NCBI GenBank assembly: GCA_002483105.1 | Contig: DLHG01000002.1 | Location: 1-64,000, forward strand | DNA length: 64,000 bases | Reading direction: 5' to 3' | DNA from: Bacteroidetes bacterium UBA7674 | Lineage (GTDB): Bacteria; Bacteroidota; Bacteroidia; Chitinophagales; Chitinophagaceae | Shown here: piece by piece, positions 36,001 through 44,638 of the stretch | Layout of the letters: each line of letters starts with the position of its first letter | Numbering within the stretch: the first letter of the stretch is position 1 | Notes under the pieces: model-generated | What the model was told of the DNA's origin: nothing | What the model saw: the letters and a program-made list of their open reading frames with translations, nothing else | Databases searched by the model: none | Position numbers and translations under genes: made by a program

Positions 36001-37467
36001 CAGCAGTCTGTAGCTTTAGATGCGGCCGGTGATGCAGTGGTGAACACAGGTATGTTGACAGGTAACGCAACATATGCCCTGACAAGTGTGGTCTTGAATA
36101 TATGTTCAGCTAACCTTACAGGAAATGCAATGGTAACAGTTAGCCCTGCTCCTACAGTTGCAATAAGCGGAACTATTTCACTTGCTGCCGGTAATGCTAC
36201 AGATATAACCTTTACAGGTACACCAAACGCTATAGTTTCTTACACCATCAATGGTGGTAGTACACAGACTGTTACATTAGACGGAACAGGTAATGCAGTC
36301 GTAAGTACAGGTGTTCTTTATTATGATCTGACTTATGCCCTTGTAGATATCACGCTTGGTTGTACTACCGGTGCGACAGGTAGCGCAGTGGTAACGGTTA
36401 CTACAGGATATGGTACACTGTATTCTTATACAAATGCCACTAACGGTGATTTCAATTTCGTAGCAACAAATGCTACCGCTAGTGACCTTACATTATTCAA
36501 TGGCTCTGTACTGTCAACCTCACCTTGTCCTAATGGATATACGACTGAAGGTTATACAAATGCATCTACCTACGATCCTGTCACAAATAGGGCTGTAGTC
36601 GCTAAGATCACCCCTGATGGACTGAGAAGATTGGTTATTACAGGATTTAGTGTTGCTGTAAGAAGGTCTGCTGATGGCCCGCAACATGTAAGATTGGCTT
36701 ATAGCCTTGATAGCGGAGCAACATGGATAAACAGTGGTGTAGACGAACTGCCTAATAATGGTGTTTGTGGCAGCACAACTACCCTTACATGGAATACTGC
36801 TCCATTCCAGGTGATGGATGGTCCGGATGGTATCATGTTCGCAGTCTTTGGTTTTGATGCAGCGACTGCAAGCGGCCAGTTACAAATACTTGACCTCGCA
36901 GTGAATGGTGCTGTAATTGAAACACCATTACCTGTTACGCTTACTTATTTCAAAGGAAAGTGTGTGAAAGGAACGATGACTTTCAACTGGGGTGTGGCAT
37001 ACGAAAATAATATTTCTGAATACAGAATCGAACATTCTGCGAATGGTAAGGATTTTACTACTGTCGCTACGATGGCTGTTGATAAGTCAGGTAATGGTAG
37101 TAAAGAGTACAGCAATGTGCAGTATGATGCTCCTGAAGGTTTATATAGGTTGGTTTCTGTGGAGATGAGCGGGAATGAAGCGTATTCAAATGTTGTGACA
37201 GTAAAATGCAATGATGCTGTGGTAACTGTTCCGACTGTGGTTAACGTGATGAACGGCTCTTTGAATATATGGGCAGGTTCTGAGTTTACACAAGGTGAAA
37301 ATGTTACAGTGCAGCTATTTAGTATGAACGGTCAGTTGCTGGGTAACTATACAAAAGTATGTACGGGTTCTGTGCAGAAGCAAGAGGTGTCGTTACCAGC
37401 TGGTCTTTATGTTGTGAGGTTGGTGCAGGGTGGTGTAGTAAGTGCCCATAAAGTGATGATAGATTAA
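30019..37467 (+). CDS. Giant T9SS-secreted repeat protein
   Basis: 2482 residues. Signal peptide MRAKVILFLFMLFSCAINAQ; a Ser/Thr/Gly-rich N-terminal domain (about 25-310); 21 tandem Ig-like repeats of about 87 residues (about 311-2127), each built on ATIAGTTTIC-GNNANITFTG, VVTYTINGGANTTVTL, ATVNTGNL and YALVS..LNSC; a jelly-roll-like module (about 2128-2310, with VRLAYSLDSGATW) shared with other genes here; then a type A T9SS domain (ENVTVQLFSMNGQLLG, LPAGLYVVRLVQGG). Each repeat has two conserved Cys. It is very probably an adhesin-like stalk holding the tip module away from the cell. First gene of a three-gene operon with 40- and 24-bp spacings. Confidence 0.9.
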   Translation: MRAKVILFLFMLFSCAINAQQTNPSPQNLPYSLTSHSGSTLPAGVTFGRFGTSSGSIPLFRTTALCNADLPYSSSNISGGWQAEAANGVSMLASGTNAAGAMIVAINTTGLSNINVSWICRTIFQQAVRDNSIALQYRVGTSGNFIDVGTTTTYSSAGNATGHSSGTFTEVLPAAADNQPVVQVRWIYWESVSTSGSRDRVGVDDISITGSAAGCSTVNPGSISSSTGINICGPGTTTTLTLGGGVSTGTGISYVWQSSADSINWTPISGTTTTNGPLTFTSTTYFRAITTCATSGLKDSASIGIHINPAPFASISGATAICSGDNTDITFTGTDGATVTYDINNGPDLTAVLTGGTATINTGALTANTSYRLINVINGPCTQTYNTTVVVTVNPLPTAALNTSSAICIGGNTDVTFTGTPNAIITYNINGGASATVTLDGAGTATVNTGTLNADAVYTLEGASLGTCSQTLTGSTTVTVIAIPTAVISGTTTICNGGNADITFTGTPNAIVTYTINGGAPLTVTLDGSGNALVNTGVLSADVVYDLVSIASGACSQVLTGSVAITINTPSATIAGTTTVCGNANTNITFTGTPNATVTYTINGGSNVTVVLDASGNASVNTGTLTADATYALVDVTSGPCVAALTGNAVVTVNNPTASISGTTTICSGGNADITFTGSANATVTYTVNGVPQSILLDGAGNGVVNTGVLTANTAFVLVDVTSGSCTNTLTGSAVVTVGSPIAAISGPSVACEGNSATITFAGTPNGVVTYNIDGGAPLTVTLDGSGDATVSTGVLTTNTVYTLESIDAGTCSALLTGSVSIVVNPMPVATIAGTTTICAGSNTDITFTGTANSVVTYTINGGANTDVTLNGAGIATVNTGNLSANAVYALVSVSLNSCSQAQIGTATVTVDPMPTATIAGTTTICAGSNANITFTGTANAVVTYTINGGANTTVTLNGAGTATVNTGTLSANAVYALVSTSLNSCSQSLTGTATVTVNPMPAVTIAGTTTICAGSNADITFTGTANAVVTYNINGGANTTVTLNGAGTATVNTGNLSANAVYTLVSVSLNSCSQPQIGTATVTVNTMPVASISGSTTICSGNNANITFTGTPNAVVTYTINGGANTTVTLNGAGTATVNTGSITANAVYALVSAELVSCSQPQTGTVIVTVNPLPTAAIAGTTTICAGNNTNITFTGTPNAVVTYTVNGGPNTTVTLNGAGTATVNTGNLSTTATYTLVSATLNSCTQALSGTAVVTVNPVPTATIAGTVTICSGNNANITFTGTANAVVTYTINGGANTTVTLNGAGTATVNTGNLSANAVYALVSASLNSCSQSLTGSATVTVNPLPTATIAGTTTICAGNNTNITFTGTANAVVTYTINGGANTTVTLDGAGIATVNTGNISATATYALVSVTLNSCPQTLSGSAVVTVNPVPTASVAGTTTICSGNAVNITFVGTPNSVVTYNVNGGANTTVTLSAGGIATVNTGTLTATATYALVSVSLNSCSQTLSGTAVVTVSPLPTATIAGTTTVCSGDNANITFTGTANAVVTYTINGGPNTTITLNGAGTATVNTGTLTTNAVYTLVSASLNSCSQAQSGTATVTVAPLPTATISGTVTICNGSDADIAFSGTPNAIVTYTINGGPNTTVTLNGAGTAVVNTGSISANAVYSLVSASLNSCSQSQSGTATVTVNPLPTAAISGTTAICSGGNTDITFTGTPNAVVTYNIDGGANTTVTLDGAGNAIVNTGAITANTTYFIVDAVLNGCTQGLSGSAVVTVNTLPTATISGTATICSGDNTDVTFTGTPNAVVTYTVNSASQTLTLDASGNATVNTGTLTSNVSYDMVSVSEGICSQNLSGNAAITVTPLPTATISGTTAICSGTDADITFSGTPNAIVTYTVNGGANQTVTLDAAGNATVNTGNLTADATYALVSVNGGLCSNNITGTATVSVNIIPTATISGTTTICSGNNANIVFDGTPNAIVYYTINSGPQQSVALDAAGDAVVNTGMLTGNATYALTSVVLNICSANLTGNAMVTVSPAPTVAISGTISLAAGNATDITFTGTPNAIVSYTINGGSTQTVTLDGTGNAVVSTGVLYYDLTYALVDITLGCTTGATGSAVVTVTTGYGTLYSYTNATNGDFNFVATNATASDLTLFNGSVLSTSPCPNGYTTEGYTNASTYDPVTNRAVVAKITPDGLRRLVITGFSVAVRRSADGPQHVRLAYSLDSGATWINSGVDELPNNGVCGSTTTLTWNTAPFQVMDGPDGIMFAVFGFDAATASGQLQILDLAVNGAVIETPLPVTLTYFKGKCVKGTMTFNWGVAYENNISEYRIEHSANGKDFTTVATMAVDKSGNGSKEYSNVQYDAPEGLYRLVSVEMSGNEAYSNVVTVKCNDAVVTVPTVVNVMNGSLNIWAGSEFTQGENVTVQLFSMNGQLLGNYTKVCTGSVQKQEVSLPAGLYVVRLVQGGVVSAHKVMID
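30949..36402 (+). repeat. 21 tandem 261-bp coding repeats
   Basis: Repeats of about 87 codons lie within the giant T9SS gene. Starts of three neighbours at 33805, 34066 and 34327 are spaced exactly 261 bp; earlier and later units vary by a few codons. The middle block (about units 7-16) is most uniform in protein, the outer units are more diverged, consistent with expansion from the middle. They are coding, not a CRISPR or satellite. Confidence 0.92.
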
Positions 37468-37507
37468 TAGAGTGCTTTTAAGTTCTTATACAGTTAAGCC
37501 AATAATT

Positions 37508-39925
37508 ATGAAGAAATTTTTAGTTCTGTCCGTGATAGTATTTGCCTGTTCTGCAAAAGCACAGATCAATATTGTCGCCAGCCAGACTGCCGCTGTTCTA
37601 TCGCAGAAACTGGCAGGGCAAGGGATAACTATTATGAATCCTGTACTGAATTGTCCTTCAGGTGCCAATGGTGTCTTTGATGTGGTGAGCAGTAACCTGG
37701 GGCTTGACAGTGGTATCATCCTTACAACAGGCAGGGCAGCAACTATTGGTAATAATTATGGGGCTAATGGTCCGCAGTTCTTTGGTGTAAATAATAATGC
37801 AAGTTTAAATAACGGCGCTGCAGGTGATCCGCAACTGAATGCCCTGGCAAATAGTGCTACTCATGACGCTTGTATACTGGAGTTTGATTTGGTGCCGAAA
37901 GGAGATACGATAAAGTTCGATTACGTTTTTGGTTCTGAAGAATATTGGAAATCTACCTGTGGCACATATAATGATGCATTCGCATTTTTTATATCGGGCC
38001 CCGGTATAGTTGGCCAGGAGAACATGGCATTGGTTCCCGGAACGAATATCCCGGTTACAGTAAATAGTATAAATAGCGGTGTGCCGGGTACGCAAGGTAA
38101 TATAGCTAACTGCCTGGCAATGGGAGTTGGTTCACCTTTCACGACATACTATATTAACAATTCTGCGGGTACTACGGTCTCATACTATGGTTTCACTACT
38201 GTGCTGACTGCTTTGCACAGCGTACAACCATGCAGCACTTACCACCTGAAACTTACTATAGCTGACGCAGGTAACTTTCTATACGACTCAGGTGTATTCC
38301 TGAAAGCGGGTAGTTTGAAGACATCGAGTTTTAGCATGGTATCACAATCAGGTACTTCGTCGAACGATACGATGGTTATAAAAGGCTGTAATCCCGGTAA
38401 GTTCGTTTTTGAGCGTTCCGAATTAAGGAACACACCGCAAACAGTAAAATTCCAGATAGCAGGAACAGCAGTAAATGGTATTGATTACGCATTTATTGCA
38501 GATAGTGTTGTGATACCTGCCAATGATACCGTGGCTACGCTGATGATACATGGCTTGCCCACTATGCCTGCGGGACAAAAGATATTGAAGCTGTATCTCT
38601 ATTCTCCATATAGTTGTAATGGCCTTGATATAATTGACAGTGCTTATCTGAAGATCGAAGATCAGCCGCAGGCAGCTATCATAACCGGTGATACAACTGT
38701 TTGTCTTGGTACTACATTTCCAATACTTGTGAACGGTGGAAACAACCTGCAGTATACATGGACGCCTTCTATAGGCTTGTCTTCAAATAATGTGAAAGAA
38801 CCTTTTGCTACACCTCCGGGTGATATCACTTACAGGATGATGGCGACACTCCCGGGAAGCGGATGTCCTCCGATAGAAGATAGTATTAGTATTACTGTTG
38901 TTCAGCCACCTGTTGTAAATGCAGGAGCAGATCAAACAGTATGCTCCGGTGCAGATGTTATACTCAATGCAACCGTAAGTCCACAGAATACAGGATATAC
39001 TTATCAGTGGAACGGTCCCGCCGGATTTTCTACTACTACAGCAAGTACTTCCTTAAGTAATGTAACAGCTCCTAATAGTGGGCTATACACGATAACAGTA
39101 GGCATACCGGGTTGTACACCCGCCAGCGATGACGTGATGATAAATGTTACTCCTCTGCTGGATGTTGATGCAGGTGGAGATATTGCCCTTTGCCCTGGAG
39201 ATACATTAAGGCTTGCGGCTTCTGTAACACCTGCCGGTCAGTACTCCTATCAATGGACAGGCCCTTCAGGATACAATAGTATTGAGAGCCTTTCTGTACT
39301 GGCTGATATTAAGGCTAAGAACGGTGGTTATTATGTGGTTACAGTAACATACCAGAACTGTATGCCTTCATCCGACACTGTATTTGTAAAAGTGAACCCC
39401 ATACCAGAAAAGCCTGAGGTTACTGAAGAGTTCCCTGTTACCTATTGTAAGAATGCAGTAGCCGAAGCGCTAGATGTGAATGGTCAGCACCTTTCCTGGT
39501 ATATCGGAGATGAGGTGAATGGCAGTGGTGAAGCTCCCATACCATCTACCGCAAATATAGGTGTACAACAATTCTACGTTACGCAAACCGTGAATGGTTG
39601 TGTAAGTCCTAAGCAACTCGTTGAAGTGTTTATAGAGAAATGTTGTGAAGAGAATGTATTTATCCCAACTGCCTTTTCTCCAAATGGTGATGGAAAGAAT
39701 GACGTGTTCAGGCTGATGGAGTCTCCTTATTACCGATTAGTATTTGTAGAGGTATTTAACAGGTGGGGGGAGATGGTCTTTAAAGGAAACAGTACAGCGA
39801 AGGAGTGGGATGGCTATTATAAAGGACAGCCTGTTGAGGTAGGTAATTATTTCTACCACCTTTCAGCAGAATGTAAAGACGGAACAGAGATAAGCCGTAA
39901 AGGTGATATAATGGTAGTGCGATAA
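37508..39925 (+). CDS. Choice-of-anchor L domain, T9SS type B surface protein
   Basis: 805 residues from the ATG at 37508, where the signal peptide MKKFLVLSVIVFACSAKAQ begins; an upstream start at 37472 would add 12 unconvincing residues. The N-terminal half is a choice-of-anchor L domain: GVFDVVSSNLGLDSGIILTT, CILEFDLVPKGDTIKFDYVF, GSEEYWKSTCGTYNDAFAFF. Then Calx-beta-like and two Ig-like units (VNAGADQTVCSGADV, VDAGGDIALCPGDTL), and the type B CTD (IPTAFSPNGDGKNDVFRL, VFNRWGEMVFKG, WDGYYKGQPVEVGNYFY). It lies 40 bp after the giant gene and 24 bp before the next and is probably cotranscribed. Surface protein of unknown ligand. Confidence 0.88.
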   Translation: MKKFLVLSVIVFACSAKAQINIVASQTAAVLSQKLAGQGITIMNPVLNCPSGANGVFDVVSSNLGLDSGIILTTGRAATIGNNYGANGPQFFGVNNNASLNNGAAGDPQLNALANSATHDACILEFDLVPKGDTIKFDYVFGSEEYWKSTCGTYNDAFAFFISGPGIVGQENMALVPGTNIPVTVNSINSGVPGTQGNIANCLAMGVGSPFTTYYINNSAGTTVSYYGFTTVLTALHSVQPCSTYHLKLTIADAGNFLYDSGVFLKAGSLKTSSFSMVSQSGTSSNDTMVIKGCNPGKFVFERSELRNTPQTVKFQIAGTAVNGIDYAFIADSVVIPANDTVATLMIHGLPTMPAGQKILKLYLYSPYSCNGLDIIDSAYLKIEDQPQAAIITGDTTVCLGTTFPILVNGGNNLQYTWTPSIGLSSNNVKEPFATPPGDITYRMMATLPGSGCPPIEDSISITVVQPPVVNAGADQTVCSGADVILNATVSPQNTGYTYQWNGPAGFSTTTASTSLSNVTAPNSGLYTITVGIPGCTPASDDVMINVTPLLDVDAGGDIALCPGDTLRLAASVTPAGQYSYQWTGPSGYNSIESLSVLADIKAKNGGYYVVTVTYQNCMPSSDTVFVKVNPIPEKPEVTEEFPVTYCKNAVAEALDVNGQHLSWYIGDEVNGSGEAPIPSTANIGVQQFYVTQTVNGCVSPKQLVEVFIEKCCEENVFIPTAFSPNGDGKNDVFRLMESPYYRLVFVEVFNRWGEMVFKGNSTAKEWDGYYKGQPVEVGNYFYHLSAECKDGTEISRKGDIMVVR

Positions 39926-39949
39926 AAACTAACTATCTAAATATATTCT

Positions 39950-42900
39950 ATGAAGAAACTATTATACATACTTGTGTTCTTGTCGGCGCTGATCAGCGCC
40001 GATAGTTATGGACAGATATATACATACACCAGTGCTACTAACGGAGCTCCCAGCTTTACAGCAGCCAATACTACTTATAGCAATCTTACAGCGATAGGTA
40101 CGGGTAGTAATACCCCGTGTGGCCAGGGCTTCAGTGGTATCACAGGCTTTACTAATGCGGGATATAATCCAAATGGGCCGGTTGTGAGCGTATTGGTGAG
40201 ACCTAATGCTTGCTATAAGCTGAATATAACCGGTTTCCAGGCAGGGCTAAGAAGATCGGGTACAGGTCCCGCTCAGGCTCGACTGGTATATAGTATTGAT
40301 GGTGGTGCTACCTGGGTGCTTTGCCCAACGGTATTCTCACCCCTTAACAGTGGCTGTGCTACATCTGCCGGCGGAACTACTAATGCCAGCTGGACAACCA
40401 ATGTTACAGTAACATCATCCACTCTTGGTATTATTTTCAGGATATGTCCTTATGGTGCTTCCGGCAGTGGTGGTACGCTGCAGGTTTGGGGCTTGAATAT
40501 TTATGGTACTGTGACTCCGTGCGCTCCGACACTTACTCCTGTGGTAACGAACGTTAGTTGTAATGGCGGTACCAATGGAGGGGTGGTATTGAATGTACTG
40601 AATGGTTGTAACCCGTTCACTTATTCATGGACCGGACCGAATTCATTCACGGTAAATACACAGAATATATCAAATGTACCGGCCGGAACATATAGTGTAA
40701 CGGTTTCTTCCCCCGGTGGTTGTTCTTCAAATACTACTGCGACTATAACACAACCTGCAGCGCTGAGCGTTACTGCCGGCAATAATGGTCCGGTTTGTAG
40801 TGGAACCAACCTTAATTTAACGGCATCTAATCTGACCAATGCAACGTATGTATGGGCAGGACCCAATTCCTTTTCTGCTAATACCCAGAACACAACGGTC
40901 AATGCGATACCTATGGCCGGCGCCGGTGTATATACTGTAACGGCGACTGTCAACGGCTGTACTGCTACCGGTACTACTATTGTCGCTGTCAATCCATCTC
41001 CTTTGGCTGTATTAGGTACAGTAACAAATCCAAGTACTTGCAGCGGTACAGATGGCAGTATTGTACTGACAGGTTTAGCGCCCATTTCGGTATTTACACT
41101 GAATTATACAAAGAACGGCGTTCCTCAGAATGTGACAGTTGCTTCTGATATAAATGGCGTTATTACTATTGATAACCTGGGCGCCGGCACATATGATAAT
41201 ATTATTTTGACATTGGGTGCTTGTATTTCCAATACACTTGGCCCGGTTACATTAACCGATCCTCCGATACCGGCAACTCCGGTTGCCAATGCGAATACTC
41301 CACTTTGTAGTGGTGCAGCATTAAACCTTTCCACAGCGAATGTGCCTAATGCTACTTATAGCTGGACAGGGCCTAATACGTTTTCTTCCAATACACAAAA
41401 TCCCGTTATAGATCCGGTCGCCGTAGTTGCTGCAGGTACTTACAGCGTTACTACAACAGTGAATAACTGTACGTCGTTGCCAGGCACGGTTGCAGTTGTG
41501 GTGAATCCTACACCTGTCATTGCCGGTACCCAATTTACGAATCCAACCACCTGCGGAGGTGTGAACGGCACTATATCATTGACAGGGTTAACTGCTAATA
41601 CAATGTATAATGTAGACTACAGCCTATTTGCCATACCGCAGCCAACGATAAGCGTGTCGTCAAATAATATCGGGACAGTAGTGCTCAGCGGACTCGCATC
41701 AGGTATTTATGATAATTTTACTGTGACACTGAATGGTTGTGTGTCTAATTTAGTAGGGCCAATTACATTAACCGACCCTGCACCGCCAGCTATTTCAGGT
41801 TCATCTTTTACAGGACCTACAACATGTGGTGGTAGTAATGGCTCTATATCATTAACAGGCTTGTTAGCCAACACTACTTATAGCCTCAACTACGACCTGA
41901 ATAGCACACCGCAGGTTGCCACTAATCTTACCTCAGATAATACAGGTGCTATCATACTATCAGGTTTGTCTGCGGGTAGCTATAGTAATATTACTGTTAC
42001 CCTGAACAATTGTGTTTCAAATATTATTGGCCCGATCTCATTAATGGATCCTGCAGCACCTGTTATTACTAATAGCACATCTACAAACCCATCAACCTGT
42101 AACGGTTCGGATGGTTTTATTTCTTTGAACGGCTTGCTGGCTAATACGACCTATACAGTTAATTATGACTTTAACAGTAATCCACAAGCTGCGGTGAATA
42201 TCACTTCAAACAATACAGGGGTGTTATTGATAAATAATCTCGTGTCCGGCACATACGATAATATTTTCCTGACGCTTAATGCTTGTATTTCTAATACCGT
42301 TGGTCCGATAGTTTTGACCGACCCGCCGATACCCGCAGTAATAGCTACAACCAACGCGCCTATATGTGAGGGTAATACGTTAAACCTTTATGCTACATTG
42401 GTCAATAATGCTACCTATAGCTGGACGGGTCCCGGTGGCTTTACCTCTAATGCACAGAATCCTGTTATTAATAACGGACTGATACCTCATAGCGGCCAAT
42501 ATATAGTATCGATTACCGTGAATAACTGTACTTCGTTGCCCGACACGGTTGATGTGTTGGTTGCCCCAATGCCTACAGTGCCTGTTATTGCTAATAACGG
42601 CCCTTTGTGTTCCGGCAATGATCTGTATTTGACTGCTGATAATATCCCGGGCGCAACGTTTAACTGGACTGGGCCTAATGGATTCAGCTCAAATGATCAG
42701 AATCCGGTCATCACTATGGCCGATCAGAACGCGTCAGGAACTTACCAGGTAAATTCTCAGATAGGAACCTGTATTTCTGCAATGGCAAGTATGCAGGTGG
42801 TGGTTAATCCCGGAACTGTTGCCCCTGTAACGGCAAATCTCACTTATTGTCAATTTGCACCTGCAGCGATACTAACAGCGACGGGCCAGAACCTGCTTTG

Positions 42901-44548
42901 GTACACAACTTCTACAGGCGGGACGGGAACAGTAACTGCACCCACACCTGCTACTACGGTAGCCGGAACAGTGACGTATTATGTATCGCAGACAATGAAT
43001 AACTGTGAAAGCCCGAGAACACCATTAGAAGTATTGGTGAATGAAAAGCCAGCTGTTCCTGTAGCTGATTCTGTATTGGATTATTGCCAGGGAGCAGTTG
43101 CCACTACATTGGCTGCCACAGGACAAAATATTCTTTGGTATGATAACTTAACAGGAGGTACAAGCACTGCTACTGCACCAACACCCGCTACAAGTGTACC
43201 AGGGATATTTAAATACTACGTCACACAAACGATCAATGGTTGTGAAAGTGACAGGAAGCAAATAGAAGTGACTATCAATAACAAGCCTAATGCTCCTGCC
43301 ACTCAGAATGTGGCTTATTGCACCGGGGAAGTAGCTACACCACTTGTGGCTAACGGCACTAATTTGCTCTGGTATACATCTCCAACTGTAACTCCGGGTA
43401 GCACAAATGCCTCCGTTCCGGTTACCACGTCTCCCGACAGTGTTACCTGGTTTGTAACACAAACTGTAGGTGGCTGCGAAAGTGATAGAGCACAACTGAC
43501 AGTATTAATTCACCAGCAACCGTCCGTGGTATTATCAGCGTCAAAGAATGAGTTCTGCCAATATGAGACAGTTCAATTTACTTCTACACTTAATGTTACA
43601 CCGCAAACGCAATATGAATGGACTATTCCCGGATCAGCTGAAATTGAAACAGGTGGCACTATGGGAACGGCGGGGATCAGGTTCGATAATTTCGGAACAT
43701 ATAATGTGAGCTTGTTTGTAGATAATCGCGGTTGTACCGCTGCAGATACAGTCTCAGTAACAGTGCGGGAGGCTCCTGTAGCAACTGTTAGTTTACCTGA
43801 GCATGCTTGCGTAGGTGATGAAGTGACAATAGGTTTAGGATATGTATCGAGTGGTGTGGATGATTATGCCTGGAATTTTGGTGGCGCTACAATAATTGAT
43901 AGCAGAAGCAATGCCGGCCCTTATAAAGTTAGATGGTCACATCCCGGTGTATATACGGTGAAGCTGACGGTGAGTGACAGCGTATGTAGCTCTGACAGGA
44001 ATGAAGATACGATCACCGTGCATTATTTGCCTGATGCAGCTATTAAACCGGTCAAACAAGGGCAGTTATGCGTAGGAGATAAGATTAGAGTGGAAGCTTT
44101 TGTAAAGGAATCAACCTGGAAATATAAGTGGAGCCCTGCGTCATTCTTCGAAAATGGTGATAATAATGCAGTAGGGGATCCTATCGTAAGAGCGACGGGC
44201 AATATTTACCTGACGATCAAAACTCCGTTTGGCTGCACTGCTACAGACAGTGTATTTGTAGAAACACAGCCTTGCTGTAACGTCTGGTTTCCGACGGCAT
44301 TCTCTCCTAATAATGATGGCCGCAATGACATTTTCCGCCCGGTGACAGATGGCAATCACGATCTGGGGACATTTGTTGTGGTGAACAGGTGGGGCCAAAC
44401 GGTGTTTGAAACGGTCAATAACAATGAAGGATGGGATGGTAAGCGCAATAGCCAGCCGCTGGACATAGGTGTCTATTATTACTACTACAAATACAAGTGC
44501 GACGGAAAGGTAATGGAACAGAAAGGTGAAATAACCTTAGTAAGATAA
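39950..44548 (+). CDS. Large SprB/Ig-repeat T9SS type B surface protein
   Basis: 1532 residues. Signal peptide about 1-22; N-terminal jelly-roll-like module (about 22-190, ARLVYSIDGGATW) homologous to the one in the giant upstream gene. Then mixed SprB-like and Ig-like units: ATYSWTGPNTFSSNTQNP-type (several), four TNPSTC.G.DGSI.LTGL units, three ATGQNLLWYTT...YYVSQT...CES units, and a PKD-like unit (HPGVYTVKLTVSDSVC). The C-terminus is the type B CTD: WFPTAFSPNNDGRNDIFRPV, FVVVNRWGQTVFE, WDGKRNSQPLDIGVYYY. SprB-like repeats are found in gliding adhesins moved along the cell surface. Last gene of the operon; a terminator follows. Confidence 0.88.
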   Translation: MKKLLYILVFLSALISADSYGQIYTYTSATNGAPSFTAANTTYSNLTAIGTGSNTPCGQGFSGITGFTNAGYNPNGPVVSVLVRPNACYKLNITGFQAGLRRSGTGPAQARLVYSIDGGATWVLCPTVFSPLNSGCATSAGGTTNASWTTNVTVTSSTLGIIFRICPYGASGSGGTLQVWGLNIYGTVTPCAPTLTPVVTNVSCNGGTNGGVVLNVLNGCNPFTYSWTGPNSFTVNTQNISNVPAGTYSVTVSSPGGCSSNTTATITQPAALSVTAGNNGPVCSGTNLNLTASNLTNATYVWAGPNSFSANTQNTTVNAIPMAGAGVYTVTATVNGCTATGTTIVAVNPSPLAVLGTVTNPSTCSGTDGSIVLTGLAPISVFTLNYTKNGVPQNVTVASDINGVITIDNLGAGTYDNIILTLGACISNTLGPVTLTDPPIPATPVANANTPLCSGAALNLSTANVPNATYSWTGPNTFSSNTQNPVIDPVAVVAAGTYSVTTTVNNCTSLPGTVAVVVNPTPVIAGTQFTNPTTCGGVNGTISLTGLTANTMYNVDYSLFAIPQPTISVSSNNIGTVVLSGLASGIYDNFTVTLNGCVSNLVGPITLTDPAPPAISGSSFTGPTTCGGSNGSISLTGLLANTTYSLNYDLNSTPQVATNLTSDNTGAIILSGLSAGSYSNITVTLNNCVSNIIGPISLMDPAAPVITNSTSTNPSTCNGSDGFISLNGLLANTTYTVNYDFNSNPQAAVNITSNNTGVLLINNLVSGTYDNIFLTLNACISNTVGPIVLTDPPIPAVIATTNAPICEGNTLNLYATLVNNATYSWTGPGGFTSNAQNPVINNGLIPHSGQYIVSITVNNCTSLPDTVDVLVAPMPTVPVIANNGPLCSGNDLYLTADNIPGATFNWTGPNGFSSNDQNPVITMADQNASGTYQVNSQIGTCISAMASMQVVVNPGTVAPVTANLTYCQFAPAAILTATGQNLLWYTTSTGGTGTVTAPTPATTVAGTVTYYVSQTMNNCESPRTPLEVLVNEKPAVPVADSVLDYCQGAVATTLAATGQNILWYDNLTGGTSTATAPTPATSVPGIFKYYVTQTINGCESDRKQIEVTINNKPNAPATQNVAYCTGEVATPLVANGTNLLWYTSPTVTPGSTNASVPVTTSPDSVTWFVTQTVGGCESDRAQLTVLIHQQPSVVLSASKNEFCQYETVQFTSTLNVTPQTQYEWTIPGSAEIETGGTMGTAGIRFDNFGTYNVSLFVDNRGCTAADTVSVTVREAPVATVSLPEHACVGDEVTIGLGYVSSGVDDYAWNFGGATIIDSRSNAGPYKVRWSHPGVYTVKLTVSDSVCSSDRNEDTITVHYLPDAAIKPVKQGQLCVGDKIRVEAFVKESTWKYKWSPASFFENGDNNAVGDPIVRATGNIYLTIKTPFGCTATDSVFVETQPCCNVWFPTAFSPNNDGRNDIFRPVTDGNHDLGTFVVVNRWGQTVFETVNNNEGWDGKRNSQPLDIGVYYYYYKYKCDGKVMEQKGEITLVR

Positions 44549-44584
44549 AAGAAAGTTACTGCATAAGCAGAATGGTGAAATCAA

Positions 44585-44612
44585 AAAAGGGGCTGATTCT
44601 TCAGCCCCTTTT
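44585..44612. terminator. Bidirectional terminator, 12-bp perfect stem
   Basis: AAAAGGGGCTGA pairs with TCAGCCCCTTTT around a TTCT loop. A and T runs on both sides fit termination of the plus-strand T9SS operon and of the minus-strand nuclease ending at 44639. Confidence 0.92.
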
Positions 44613-44638
44613 GCAATGAATGTATATGTGATGTGTGC

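Noticed and set aside
30949..36402. Regular repeat spacing as a CRISPR or satellite array
   Set aside because: The unit is 261 bp, open in a single reading frame and translates to Ig-like repeats with conserved cysteines; there are no spacers.
37472..37507. Upstream start of the choice-of-anchor L gene
   Set aside because: The 12 extra residues precede a perfect signal peptide at 37508.
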